A stretch of DNA of 64,000 nucleotides, taken from the NCBI RefSeq assembly GCF_002025205.1, contig NZ_CP019947.1, forward strand, positions 1,123,501-1,187,500. The letters run 5' to 3'. The notes beneath the pieces were generated by a model, which did not search any database, was not told the origin of the DNA, and saw only the letters and a list, made by a program, of their open reading frames with translations. Origin of the DNA: Pseudomonas sp. CC6-YY-74. Its GTDB lineage: Bacteria > Pseudomonadota > Gammaproteobacteria > Pseudomonadales > Pseudomonadaceae. A program made the translations under genes and the position numbers. How positions within the stretch are numbered: the first letter of the stretch is position 1; every line of letters starts with the position of its first letter. This document shows, one piece after another, positions 1 through 7,588 of this stretch.

Positions 1-1112
1 TAGCTAGCGGGGGTCATGATGGCGCCGGCGTTGTCTTCCGAGCCGTCGATGCCGTCGGTGTCGCCAGCCAGGGCGTAGATTCCGGGCAGGCCCTTGAGGC
101 TGTCGGTCAGGCTCAGGAGGAACTCGGCGTTGCGGCCACCGCGGCCGTTGCCACGCACCGTCACGGTGGTTTCGCCGCCGGAGAGGATCACGCAGGGCGC
201 CTGGATCGGCTGGCCGTGCAGCAACACCTGCTTGGCGATGCCGGCATGCACCTTGGCCACCTCGCGCGACTCGCCTTCCAGGTCGCCGAGGATCAGCGTG
301 GCAAAACCGGCGGCCTCGGCCCTGGCGGCAGCGGCGTCGAGCGATTGCTGCGGCGCGGCGATCAGCTGGAAGTGGCTGCGCGCGAGGCACGGATCACCCG
401 GCTTGACCGTTTCCGATGCCGGACTCTGCAGCCAGGCGCGCACGCTGGCCGGGATCTCGATGGCGTAGCGGCTGAGGATCGCCAGGGCCTGGGCCGAGGT
501 GGTGGGGTCGGCCACGGTCGGGCCGGAGGCGATCACCGTGGCCTCATCGCCCGGCACGTCGGAAATCGCATAGGTGTACACGCTGGCCGGCCAGCAGGCC
601 TTGGCCAGGCGACCGCCCTTGATCGCCGAGAGGTGTTTGCGCACGCAGTTCATCTCGCCGATCGAGGCGCCGGACTTGAGCAGCGCCTTGTTGATCGCCT
701 GCTTGTCCTTGAGGGTGATGCCAGCGGCCGGCAGGGCGAGCAGGGAAGAACCGCCGCCGGAGAGCAGGAAGATCACCCGGTCACTTTCCGTCAGGTTGCT
801 GACCAGTTCCAGCACGCGGCGGGCGACCCGTTCGCCGGCGTCGTCCGGCACCGGGTGGGCGGCTTCCACCACCTCGATTCGGCTGCAGTTGGCGCCGTGC
901 TTGTAGCGGGTCACCACCAGGCCGGAGACTTCACCCTGCCATTCGCGCTCGATCACCTCGGCCATGGCCGCGGCGGCCTTGCCGGCACCGATGACGATGA
1001 CCCGGCCGCTGCGGTCAGCCGGCAGGTAATCGGCCAGAACCTGGCGCGGGTGGGCGGCGTCGATGGCGCTGGCGAACAGCTCGCGCAGCAGGCTTTGCGG
1101 ATCGATAGGCAT
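1..1112 (-). CDS. ttuD: Glycerate 2-kinase TtuD (MOFRL family), 3' end cut by the window edge
   Basis: ATP-dependent phosphorylation of D-glycerate, the last step of the glyoxylate-to-glycerate route encoded upstream by gcl, hyi and glxR. About 370 residues are visible and no stop is reached, so the C-terminus lies beyond base 1. The frame starts MPIDPQSLLRELFASAI and has the glycine-rich VIGAGKAAAAMA and LSGGGSSLLALP motifs, then LSGGETTVTVRGNGRGGRN and LAGDTDGIDGSEDNAG near the visible end. These are typical of the glycerate kinase/hydroxypyruvate reductase (MOFRL) family. Older annotations call the family hydroxypyruvate reductase; the neighbours favour the kinase. It is separated from glxR by an unusually long, hairpin-rich 276-bp spacer. 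Confidence 0.93.
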   Translation of the reverse strand, partial: MPIDPQSLLRELFASAIDAAHPRQVLADYLPADRSGRVIVIGAGKAAAAMAEVIEREWQGEVSGLVVTRYKHGANCSRIEVVEAAHPVPDDAGERVARRVLELVSNLTESDRVIFLLSGGGSSLLALPAAGITLKDKQAINKALLKSGASIGEMNCVRKHLSAIKGGRLAKACWPASVYTYAISDVPGDEATVIASGPTVADPTTSAQALAILSRYAIEIPASVRAWLQSPASETVKPGDPCLARSHFQLIAAPQQSLDAAAARAEAAGFATLILGDLEGESREVAKVHAGIAKQVLLHGQPIQAPCVILSGGETTVTVRGNGRGGRNAEFLLSLTDSLKGLPGIYALAGDTDGIDGSEDNAGAIMTPAS

Positions 1113-1145
1113 GGCGGGTTCTCTTGTGATCGCTGGATCAACGGT

Positions 1146-1192
1146 GATTCTAGTGCGCAGCGTCCGCCCGGCAGGCGCTGCGCACTAGAATC
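1146..1192. repeat. Perfect 17-bp inverted repeat upstream of ttuD
   Basis: The arms 1146-1162 and 1176-1192 are exact reverse complements with a 13-base loop. On the minus strand the hairpin would end about 33 bases before the ttuD start codon, in the presumed leader of the message. It has no T-run, so it is not an obvious intrinsic terminator. It could be an mRNA processing or stability element, or just a repeat. Confidence 0.7.
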
Positions 1193-1247
1193 GACCCACC
1201 CGGCAGTCAGGCCGTGACACCGCCTGCCGGGCAGATCGAAAGGGGTA

Positions 1248-1379
1248 CAGGCACTGCTTGCTGATTGTGCCCATGCTCTGCGTGGGCATTTAGCCCGTGA
1301 CGCTCTGCGTCACCACAGCAGACGCAGGAGCGTCCTCAGAGGCGTTCCCACGCCGGAGCGTGGGAACGATCAGTGCCTG
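1248..1379. repeat. 132-bp repeat element with 9-bp terminal inverted repeats and four hairpins
   Basis: The element is bounded by CAGGCACTG (1248-1256) and its reverse complement CAGTGCCTG (1371-1379). Inside are four successive hairpins: 1268-1288, 1297-1313 (GTGACG-CTCTG-CGTCAC), 1321-1334 and 1343-1368 (CGTTCCCACGC with its complement). The last hairpin resembles a palindromic repeat common in Pseudomonas intergenic regions. It lies between glxR and ttuD, just after the glxR stop. Confidence 0.7.
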
Positions 1380-1388
1380 ATGCGTTGC

Positions 1389-2279
1389 TTACTCCTTGCG
1401 GATCGAAAAGTTGGCCATGTGCTCCAACCCCTTGATCAGCGCCGAGTGATCCCAATTACTGCCGCCGATCGCCGCGCAAGTGCTGAACACCTGCTGGGCA
1501 TTGGCGGTGTTGGGCAGGTTGAGGCCCAGCTCGCGGGCGCCGGCCAGGGCCAGGTTGAGGTCCTTCTGATGCAGGCTGATGCGGAAGCCCGGATCGAAGG
1601 TGCCCTTGATCATACGCTCGCCGTGCACTTCGAGAATCTTCGAGCCGGCGAAACCGCCCATCAGCGCTTCGCGCACCTTGGCCGGGTCGGCACCGTTTTT
1701 CGCGGCGAACAGCAGGGCCTCGGCCACCGCCTGGATGTTCAAGGCGACGATGATCTGGTTGGCCACCTTGGCGGTCTGGCCGTCGCCATTGCCGCCGACG
1801 CGGGTGATGTTCTTACCCATCGCCTGGAACAGTGGCAGGGCGCGTTCGAAGGCTTTTTCACAGCCGCCGATCATGATGCTCAGCGTGGCCGCTTTAGCAC
1901 CGACTTCACCGCCGGAAACCGGTGCGTCGAGGTAGGCGGCGCCAGTGGCTTTGATCTTGTCTGCGAAGATTTTGGTCGCGCTCGGCGAGATCGAACTCAT
2001 GTCGATCACGACCTTGTTCGGGCCGACGCCTTCGGCGATGCCTGCACTGCGGAACAACACGTCTTCAACGTGTGGGGTGTCCGGCACCATGACGATGATG
2101 AACTCGGCTTCCTGAGCGACTTCTTTCGGGTTGGCCAGCGCGATTGCGCCTGCCGCGACCAAGTCAGCAGGTGCTGGTTCGTGGTGAGTCGAGAGGAACA
2201 GTTGGTGACCTGCTTTCTGCAGGTTTTCAGCCATGGGCTTGCCCATGATGCCGGTACCGATAAATCCGATTTTAGCCAT
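1389..2279 (-). CDS. glxR: 2-hydroxy-3-oxopropionate (tartronate semialdehyde) reductase GlxR
   Basis: A 296-residue beta-hydroxyacid dehydrogenase that reduces tartronate semialdehyde to D-glycerate with NAD(P)H. The N-terminal Rossmann motif is IGFIGTGIMGKPMAENL, the substrate-binding motif is DAPVSGGEVGAKAATLS (about residue 118), and the catalytic lysine lies in GQTAKVANQII (about residue 170). Length matches the family. A strong ribosome-binding site, AAGGAG, precedes the ATG. The gene lies 11 bp after hyi in the order gcl-hyi-glxR-ttuD, the usual glyoxylate carboligase operon. Confidence 0.95.
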   Translation of the reverse strand: MAKIGFIGTGIMGKPMAENLQKAGHQLFLSTHHEPAPADLVAAGAIALANPKEVAQEAEFIIVMVPDTPHVEDVLFRSAGIAEGVGPNKVVIDMSSISPSATKIFADKIKATGAAYLDAPVSGGEVGAKAATLSIMIGGCEKAFERALPLFQAMGKNITRVGGNGDGQTAKVANQIIVALNIQAVAEALLFAAKNGADPAKVREALMGGFAGSKILEVHGERMIKGTFDPGFRISLHQKDLNLALAGARELGLNLPNTANAQQVFSTCAAIGGSNWDHSALIKGLEHMANFSIRKE

Positions 2280-2290
2280 GAGAGTGCTCC

Positions 2291-3073
2291 TTAAATCGCG
2301 TTGTGCGCTTTCATCCAGCCGAGGCCGGCAGCGGTGGTGGTGGCTGGCTTGTATTCACAGCCAATCCAGCCCTGGTAGCCGATGCGGTCCAGGTGCTCGA
2401 AGAGGAAGCGGTAGTTGATCTCACCGGTGCCCGGCTCGTTGCGGCCCGGGTTGTCGGCCAACTGCACATGGTTGATGGCGGCGAGGTTCGCCTCCACGGT
2501 ACGGGCCAGATCGCCCTCCATGATTTGCATGTGGTAGATGTCGTATTGCAGGTACAGGTTGCGGCTGCCGACTTTCTCGCGAATAGCCAGCGCCTGCTTG
2601 GTGTTGTTCAGGTAGAAGCCGGGGATGTCGCGGGTGTTGATGGCTTCCATGACCAGCTTGATGCCGGCGGCCTGGAGTTTTTCGGCGGCGAACTTGAGGT
2701 TGTCGACGAAGCACTGCTCGACGGTCGCGCAGTCATGACTTTGCGGGCGAATGCCGGCCAGGCAGTTGATCTGGCTGTTGCCCAGCACCTGGGCGTAGGC
2801 GATGGCCTGGTCGACGCCGGCACGGAATTCCTCGACCCGATCCGGGTGGCAGGCGATACCACGCTCGCCCTTGGCCCAGTCGCCGGCCGGCAAGTTGAAC
2901 AGCACCTGGGTCAGGCCATTGGCATCCAGACGGGCCTTGATCGCCTCGGCTGGGAAATCATAGGGAAACAGGTACTCGACACCGCTGAAGCCGGCGGCTG
3001 CGGCAGCGTCGAAACGCTCCAGGAAGTCCACTTCGGTGAACAGCATGGACAGGTTGGCAGCAAAACGGGGCAT
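2291..3073 (-). CDS. hyi: Hydroxypyruvate isomerase Hyi
   Basis: A 260-residue TIM-barrel enzyme that interconverts hydroxypyruvate and tartronate semialdehyde. The start at 3073 (MPRFAANLSMLFTEVDF) is preferred over an upstream in-frame extension because AAAGGAGCC lies just before it and the extension is repeat DNA. Family features include ANLSMLFTE at the N-terminus, NCLAGIRP (about residue 105), LQYDIYHMQIMEGD (about 175) and GRNEPGTGEINYRFLF (about 210), which carries metal- and substrate-binding residues. It sits between gcl and glxR. Confidence 0.94.
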   Translation of the reverse strand: MPRFAANLSMLFTEVDFLERFDAAAAAGFSGVEYLFPYDFPAEAIKARLDANGLTQVLFNLPAGDWAKGERGIACHPDRVEEFRAGVDQAIAYAQVLGNSQINCLAGIRPQSHDCATVEQCFVDNLKFAAEKLQAAGIKLVMEAINTRDIPGFYLNNTKQALAIREKVGSRNLYLQYDIYHMQIMEGDLARTVEANLAAINHVQLADNPGRNEPGTGEINYRFLFEHLDRIGYQGWIGCEYKPATTTAAGLGWMKAHNAI

Positions 3074-3094
3074 GGTTGGCTCCTTTGTTCGGTG

Positions 3095-3179
3095 CGTAGG
3101 GTGGATGGCCACCCCGTGGAAAACGCATAGTGTTTTCCATCTTGAAACGGTGGATGTGCTTCGTGACATCCACCGTACG
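3095..3179. repeat. 85-bp palindromic element between hyi and gcl
   Basis: Outer arms 3095-3107 and 3167-3179 pair with one mismatch. Two inner hairpins are visible: a GTGGAAAAC/GTTTTCCAT pair (3116-3140) and a GTGGATGT/ACATCCAC pair (3150-3174). It fills most of the 112-bp gap between the gcl stop and the hyi start, inside the operon. It looks like a Pseudomonas intergenic repeat and may affect mRNA stability. Confidence 0.65.
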
Positions 3180-3185
3180 GTTGCA

Positions 3186-4961
3186 TCAATCCAACAACGA
3201 AATCGCGCTCGGCGCATCGGCGCCGCGTTCGGCCAGCGCTTCGAACTCGTTGATCGCGTTGATCTCGACGCCCATGGAGATGTTGGTCACCCGCTCGAGG
3301 ATGATCTCCACCACCACCGGCACGCGGAACTCTTCCATCAACGCCTTGGCCTTGGCCAATGCCGCCTGGATGTCGTTCGGCTCGAACACGCGGATGGCCT
3401 TGCAGCCCAAGCCTTCCACCACGGCCACGTGGTCGACACCGTAACCGTTGATCTCCGGCGCGTTGATGTTCTCGAAGGCCAACTGCACGCAGTAGTCCAT
3501 CTCGAAGCCGCGCTGCGCCTGGCGGATCAGACCCAGGTAGGAGTTGTTCACCACCACGTGGATGTACGGCAGATTGAACTGCGCGCCGACTGCCAGCTCT
3601 TCGATCATGAACTGGAAGTCATAGTCGCCGGACAGCGCCACTACGTTGCGAGTCGGGTCGGCCTTGACCACACCGAGTGCCGCTGGAATGGTCCAGCCGA
3701 GCGGACCGGCCTGACCACAGTTGATCCAGTGGCGCGGCTTGTAGACGTGGAGGAACTGCGCGCCGGCGATCTGCGACAGACCGATGGTGCTGACGTAGCA
3801 GGTGTCCTTGCCGAAGAACTCGTTCATCTCTTCGTACACGCGCTGCGGCTTGACCGGTACGTTGTCGAAGTGAGTCTTGCGCTGCAGGGTGCGCTTGCGC
3901 TGCTGGCAGGATTCCAACCAGGCGCTGCGATCTTTCAGCTTGCCCGCGGCTTTCCATTCCTTGGCTACGGCGATAAAGGCATCCAGGGCTGCACCGGCGT
4001 CGGAAACAATGCCCAGGTCCGGGTTGAACACGCGGCCGATTTGGGTCGGTTCGATATCAACGTGGATGAATTTACGGCCTTCGGTGTACACCTCGACGCT
4101 GCCGGTGTGACGGTTAGCCCAGCGGTTACCGATACCGAATACCAGATCGGATTCCAGCAAGGTGGCGTTGCCGTAGCGGTGCGAGGTTTGCAAACCCACC
4201 ATGCCGACCATCAGCTTGTGGTCGTCTGGAATCGCGCCCCAGCCCATCAGGGTCGGGATAACCGGCACGCCGGTCAGTTCGGCGAACTCGACCAGCTTGT
4301 CGGCCGCGTCGGCGTTGAAGATACCGCCACCGGCGACCAGCAATGGACGCTCGGCGTCATTCAGCATGGCCAGGGCCTTCTCGGCCTGCACCCGGTTGGC
4401 GGCTGGCTTGGCCAGCGGCAGTGGCTGGTAAGCGTCGATGTCGAATTCGATTTCAGCCATCTGCACGTCGAACGGCAGGTCGATCAGCACGGGGCCTGGA
4501 CGGCCGCTGCGCATTTCGAAGAAGGCTTTCTGGAAGGCGCGCGGCACCTGACCCGGCTCCATTACGGTGGTCGCCCACTTGGTCACCGGCTTGACGATGC
4601 TGGTGATGTCGACCGCCTGGAAGTCTTCCTTGTGCATGCGTGCACGCGGCGCCTGGCCGGTGATGCAGAGGATCGGGATGGAATCGGCGGAAGCCGAGTA
4701 CAGGCCGGTGACCATGTCGGTGCCGGCCGGGCCCGAGGTGCCGATGCACACGCCGATGTTGCCGGCATTGGTGCGGGTGTAACCCTCGGCCATGTGCGAG
4801 GCGCCTTCGACGTGGCGCGCCAGGACGTGGTCGATGCCGCCGATTTTTTGCAGGGCCGCGTACAGCGGGTTGATCGCCGCGCCGGGAATCCCGAACGCTG
4901 TGTCAACGCCCTCGCGGCGCATCACCAGTACTGCAGCTTCGATTGCTCTCATACGCGCCAT
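3186..4961 (-). CDS. gcl: Glyoxylate carboligase (tartronate-semialdehyde synthase) Gcl
   Basis: A 591-residue thiamine-diphosphate enzyme that joins two glyoxylates to tartronate semialdehyde and CO2. The fold is that of the acetolactate synthase family. In the N-terminal part, [14 protein letters not shown] has valine at residue 51 where most ThDP enzymes have the activating glutamate; this replacement is the known hallmark of Gcl. The ThDP/Mg region runs from [13 protein letters not shown] to VVVNN (about residues 450-480). GGAGGAATTTTTC precedes the ATG. It is first in the gcl-hyi-glxR-ttuD group and consumes glyoxylate from ureidoglycolate lyase encoded about 11 kb away. Confidence 0.97.
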   Translation of the reverse strand: MARMRAIEAAVLVMRREGVDTAFGIPGAAINPLYAALQKIGGIDHVLARHVEGASHMAEGYTRTNAGNIGVCIGTSGPAGTDMVTGLYSASADSIPILCITGQAPRARMHKEDFQAVDITSIVKPVTKWATTVMEPGQVPRAFQKAFFEMRSGRPGPVLIDLPFDVQMAEIEFDIDAYQPLPLAKPAANRVQAEKALAMLNDAERPLLVAGGGIFNADAADKLVEFAELTGVPVIPTLMGWGAIPDDHKLMVGMVGLQTSHRYGNATLLESDLVFGIGNRWANRHTGSVEVYTEGRKFIHVDIEPTQIGRVFNPDLGIVSDAGAALDAFIAVAKEWKAAGKLKDRSAWLESCQQRKRTLQRKTHFDNVPVKPQRVYEEMNEFFGKDTCYVSTIGLSQIAGAQFLHVYKPRHWINCGQAGPLGWTIPAALGVVKADPTRNVVALSGDYDFQFMIEELAVGAQFNLPYIHVVVNNSYLGLIRQAQRGFEMDYCVQLAFENINAPEINGYGVDHVAVVEGLGCKAIRVFEPNDIQAALAKAKALMEEFRVPVVVEIILERVTNISMGVEINAINEFEALAERGADAPSAISLLD

Positions 4962-5076
4962 GAAAAATTCCTCCAGGCTTTAGTCGATATTATTTCTACA
5001 TGCCTAGAGCATGAAGGTAGGGTGTAATGGAGTAAATTGCAGGAATTTGCATTTCTGTCGGTATCAGGAGTATCGA

Positions 5077-5982
5077 ATGGACCGTTATACGGCTTTGCAC
5101 AGTTTTGTTCTGGTGGCCGATCAGGGCAGCTTCGCCGCTGCCTCCCTGGTTGAAGGGGTGACCCCGGTGGTGATGGGCCGGCGACTCGACATGCTCGAAC
5201 GGCACCTGGGGGTCAAGCTGATGCATCGCTCGACCCGTGGCCTGTCGCTGACCGATCTGGGCGAGCAATACCTGGAGCGGGCCCGCGGTTTGCTGCGCGA
5301 TTTCGCCGAGGCCGACGCCAGCATCACCCACGGCAGCCATTCGGTGAGCGGGCACCTGGTGGTGTCGGCGCCTGCAGCGTTCGGCCGTCGGCATATCGCG
5401 CCGCATGCGCCGGCGTTCCAGGCGCGTTATCCGGAGCTGAACCTGTCGTTCAACCTGACCGATAGCGTGGTCGACCTGGTGCGTCAGGGCTACGACATGG
5501 GCATCCGCATCGGCGAGGTGACCGACCCCAACTACGTGGCGGTCAAGCTGTTCCCCAATCGTCGTGTGGTCTGCGGTTCGCCGGGCTATTTTCAGCGCCA
5601 TCCCGCACCCCAGGCCCTCGAGGACCTGGCCGAGCACAACTGCCTGGCGTTCAACCTGCAGGGTGGCCAGCAGCGCGGCTGGACCTTCCTGCGTGATGGC
5701 AAACAGGTGGCGGTCAAGGTTTCCGGCAATCTCGATTGCAATGACGGCGAACTCCTCTACGACTGGGTCAAACAGGGCCTGGGCATCGGCTGGCGCTCGA
5801 CCTGGGAGATCCAGGCTGAACTCAAGCGCGGGCAGTTGGTTACGGTGCTCGACGAGTTCGCCGTGCCGGCCTACGACATTCAGGCGGTCTATCCGCAGCA
5901 GCGTTATTTGCCCGCCAAGGTGCGTTTTTTCATCGACTACCTGAAAACGATCTACAGCAGCCCGGGGTATTGGGAAGGATGA
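5077..5982 (+). CDS. LysR-family transcriptional regulator, divergent from gcl
   Basis: A 301-residue regulator with an N-terminal winged helix-turn-helix (about residues 2-60, FVLVADQGSFAAASL and RRLDMLERHLGVKLMHRS) and a periplasmic-binding-protein-like effector domain (about 90-295). The ATG at 5077 is chosen because CAGGAG lies 6 bases upstream and the protein then begins MDRYTALHSFV, a normal LysR start. It is divergent from gcl across 115 bp, so it is the obvious candidate activator of gcl-hyi-glxR-ttuD. The effector is unknown; glyoxylate or a related acid is a guess. Confidence 0.9.
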   Translation: MDRYTALHSFVLVADQGSFAAASLVEGVTPVVMGRRLDMLERHLGVKLMHRSTRGLSLTDLGEQYLERARGLLRDFAEADASITHGSHSVSGHLVVSAPAAFGRRHIAPHAPAFQARYPELNLSFNLTDSVVDLVRQGYDMGIRIGEVTDPNYVAVKLFPNRRVVCGSPGYFQRHPAPQALEDLAEHNCLAFNLQGGQQRGWTFLRDGKQVAVKVSGNLDCNDGELLYDWVKQGLGIGWRSTWEIQAELKRGQLVTVLDEFAVPAYDIQAVYPQQRYLPAKVRFFIDYLKTIYSSPGYWEG

Positions 5983-5994
5983 ATGACGGCTAAA

Positions 5995-6004
5995 TTGTAT
6001 ACAA
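5995..6004. promoter_or_regulatory. Putative operator TTGTATACAA (site 1)
   Basis: A perfect 10-bp palindrome in the AT-rich leader between the LysR gene and the HbpS-like gene. The same motif recurs upstream of the xanthine-type permease, puuE, the HIU hydrolase and the tetR/moaA pair. The size and form fit operators of FadR-type GntR regulators. Confidence 0.6.
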
Positions 6005-6038
6005 ATAATATTTTTATATGTACTAAAAAGATTATTGA

Positions 6039-6048
6039 TTGTGTACGA
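6039..6048. promoter_or_regulatory. Putative operator TTGTGTACGA (site 2, imperfect)
   Basis: A second, imperfect copy of the TTGTRTACAA palindrome lies 44 bp after site 1 and about 100 bp before the HbpS-like start codon. The spacing is about four helical turns, which would allow cooperative binding. Confidence 0.45.
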
Positions 6049-6143
6049 TTTGCGCGTTGGGCTTGTCCCGCCTGTTCGCTCCGGGCGATGACGTCGTGCG
6101 TGCAGGCCCTGTTTCCATCCATTTTCCGAGGAGGGCTCTAGAT

Positions 6144-6584
6144 ATGAGCGCTATGAACCTGCACACCGCGACCACCATCAGCAACCAAGCCCTGGCGCTT
6201 GGCCGGGAGCTGTCCGCGGCACCGTTGACTGTTGCCGTGCTGGATGCCGGCGGCCACCTGATCAGCCTGCAGCGTGAGGACGGCGCGAGCCTGCTGCGCC
6301 CGCAGATAGCCATCGGCAAGGCTTGGGGCGCGGTGGCGCTGGGCAAGGGTTCGCGTGCCATCGCGGCAGACGCGCTGCAGCGGCCGGCCTTTATCGGTGC
6401 GCTGAATAACCTGGCCGACGGCAAACTGGTGCCAGCGCCGGGTGGTGTATTGATCCGTGACGAGCAGGGCGCAGTGATCGGCGCCATCGGTATCACCGGC
6501 GATACTTCGGACATCGACGAGCAGTGCGCGATTGGTGCGGTGGAGTCGGTGGGGCTGACCGCCGATGCCGGGGGCGCGGCCTGA
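6144..6584 (+). CDS. HbpS/GlcG-family protein (COG3193), function unknown
   Basis: A 146-residue cytosolic protein of the haem-binding HbpS/GlcG fold. Family signatures are LTVAVLDAGGHLISLQR, the run GALNNLADGKLVPAPGG and GAIGITGDTSDIDEQCA. There is no signal peptide. The ATG at 6144 is preferred over upstream starts because CGAGGAGGG lies 11-17 bases before it. Relatives occur in glycolate (glc) and other small-acid catabolic operons without an established enzymatic role. Two putative purine-regulon operators lie in its leader, suggesting control together with urate degradation. Confidence 0.85.
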   Translation: MSAMNLHTATTISNQALALGRELSAAPLTVAVLDAGGHLISLQREDGASLLRPQIAIGKAWGAVALGKGSRAIAADALQRPAFIGALNNLADGKLVPAPGGVLIRDEQGAVIGAIGITGDTSDIDEQCAIGAVESVGLTADAGGAA

Positions 6585-6586
6585 TC

Positions 6587-6650
6587 CAGTGGGAGGGGCT
6601 TTAGCCGCGACGAGAGTTCTAACAGTTCGCCGCTAAAGCGCCTCCCACTG
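6587..6650. repeat. REP-type inverted pair
   Basis: Arms 6587-6609 and 6628-6650 pair with two mismatches around GTGGGAGGGGCTTTAGCCGC, a well-known Pseudomonas REP sequence. A second pair of the same family is at 16425-16493. It lies just after the HbpS-like gene stop. Confidence 0.8.
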
Positions 6651-6666
6651 CGCCCGCGGGCAGTGC

Positions 6667-6725
6667 GGGCGACCATAAAAAACGGTGAATGCTGTGCAGA
6701 CCTTCACCGTTTTTTATGGTCGCCC
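6667..6725. terminator. Bidirectional intrinsic terminator, perfect 23-bp stem
   Basis: Arms 6667-6689 and 6703-6725 are exact reverse complements with a 13-base loop. Each arm contains an A6/T6 run, so the structure can stop transcription from the HbpS-like gene (plus) and from tetR (minus), which converge here. Confidence 0.85.
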
Positions 6726-6754
6726 TTAGCCAAGGGTAGGGCGCACAACCAGGC

Positions 6755-7399
6755 TCAGGCGCGGGTGACCTGCTCGGAGGCGCTGGGTTGTTTTTCGTCG
6801 ATCTCGCAGCCCTTGATCACCAGGCGGATGATGGTCTGCGCGGCGGCTTCGTAATCGGCATCGTCCAGGCTGGCTTTGCCGGTGACAGTGGCGATCTGCC
6901 AGTCGAAGTCGGCGTAGGTCTGGGTCGCGGCCCAGATGCTGAACATCAGGTGATGTGGGTCGACCTTGGCCATCAGGCCCTGGTCGATCCAGCGCTGAAT
7001 GCAGGAGATGTTGTGCTGGGCCTGGGCGTTGAGCTGTTCGGCCTGTTCGGCAGACAGATGCGGCGCGCCATGCATGATCTCGCTGGCGAATACCTTGGAG
7101 GCGGAGGGCAGCTCGCGGGAGATGCGGATCTTCGAGCGGATATAGGCCGTCAGCACTTCAGCCGGGTTACCGGGCTGATTGAACGGCGCCGAAGCCTCCA
7201 GCAGCGGTTCGATAATGCTTTCCAGTACTTCGCGATAGAGGTTCTCTTTCGACTTGAAGTAGTAATAGACGTTGGGCTTGGGCACACCGGCCTTGGCGGC
7301 GATATCGCTGGTCTTGCTGGCGGCAAAACCCTGGTCGGCGAACTCTTCACTGGCTGCGCGCAAAATCAGCTCTCTGTTGCGCTCGCGAATACTGGTCAT
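6755..7399 (-). CDS. TetR-family regulator, RutR/YcdC-like
   Basis: A 214-residue repressor with an N-terminal TetR helix-turn-helix (about residues 8-55: LILRAASEEFADQGFAASKT, then IAAKAGVPKPNVYYYFKSKE) and a C-terminal ligand domain resembling that of RutR (pyrimidine regulator). The ATG at 7399 (MTSIRERNREL) is preferred; an in-frame ATG six codons earlier has no ribosome-binding site. It is divergent from moaA with TTGTGTACAA in the shared promoter region. It may control moaA and itself. Its effector could be a purine or pyrimidine breakdown product, which is inference. Confidence 0.88.
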   Translation of the reverse strand: MTSIRERNRELILRAASEEFADQGFAASKTSDIAAKAGVPKPNVYYYFKSKENLYREVLESIIEPLLEASAPFNQPGNPAEVLTAYIRSKIRISRELPSASKVFASEIMHGAPHLSAEQAEQLNAQAQHNISCIQRWIDQGLMAKVDPHHLMFSIWAATQTYADFDWQIATVTGKASLDDADYEAAAQTIIRLVIKGCEIDEKQPSASEQVTRA

Positions 7400-7498
7400 A
7401 AGCCCCTGTGCTTCCATGTGCCGCCCGGCGCTGGGCGGCGGTCGGGCATGGTAGCACCGGCGTTGCAGGTGGCTCAAGCTGACCCTGCGGTCAGATTG

Positions 7499-7508
7499 TT
7501 GTGTACAA
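7499..7508. promoter_or_regulatory. Putative operator TTGTGTACAA (site 3)
   Basis: A 10-bp palindrome (one central mismatch) in the 189-bp divergent region between tetR and moaA, 81 bp before the moaA start codon. It is identical to the copies at 12524 and 19232. Confidence 0.55.
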
Positions 7509-7588
7509 AAAAATGCATTTCTGTTTTTATTTGCGTACTGCATTTCATAACAATAATGCCTCGACTCCTTGCGTACAGGAGACTCGCC

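Noticed and set aside
216..1217. A 333-residue plus-strand open frame at the left end
   Set aside because: Antisense to the glycerate kinase frame, which has all family motifs.
3074..3217. Extended start for hyi at 3217
   Set aside because: The extra residues come from a palindromic repeat, and a strong ribosome-binding site favours 3073.
3036..5027. A 663-residue plus-strand open frame
   Set aside because: It is antisense to gcl, rich in His, Asp, Val and Leu as expected for a shadow frame, and has no family motif.
6788..7588. N-terminal extension of the moaA frame
   Set aside because: The frame is open upstream but antisense to tetR. The GTG at 7589 with a good ribosome-binding site gives the normal MoaA length.
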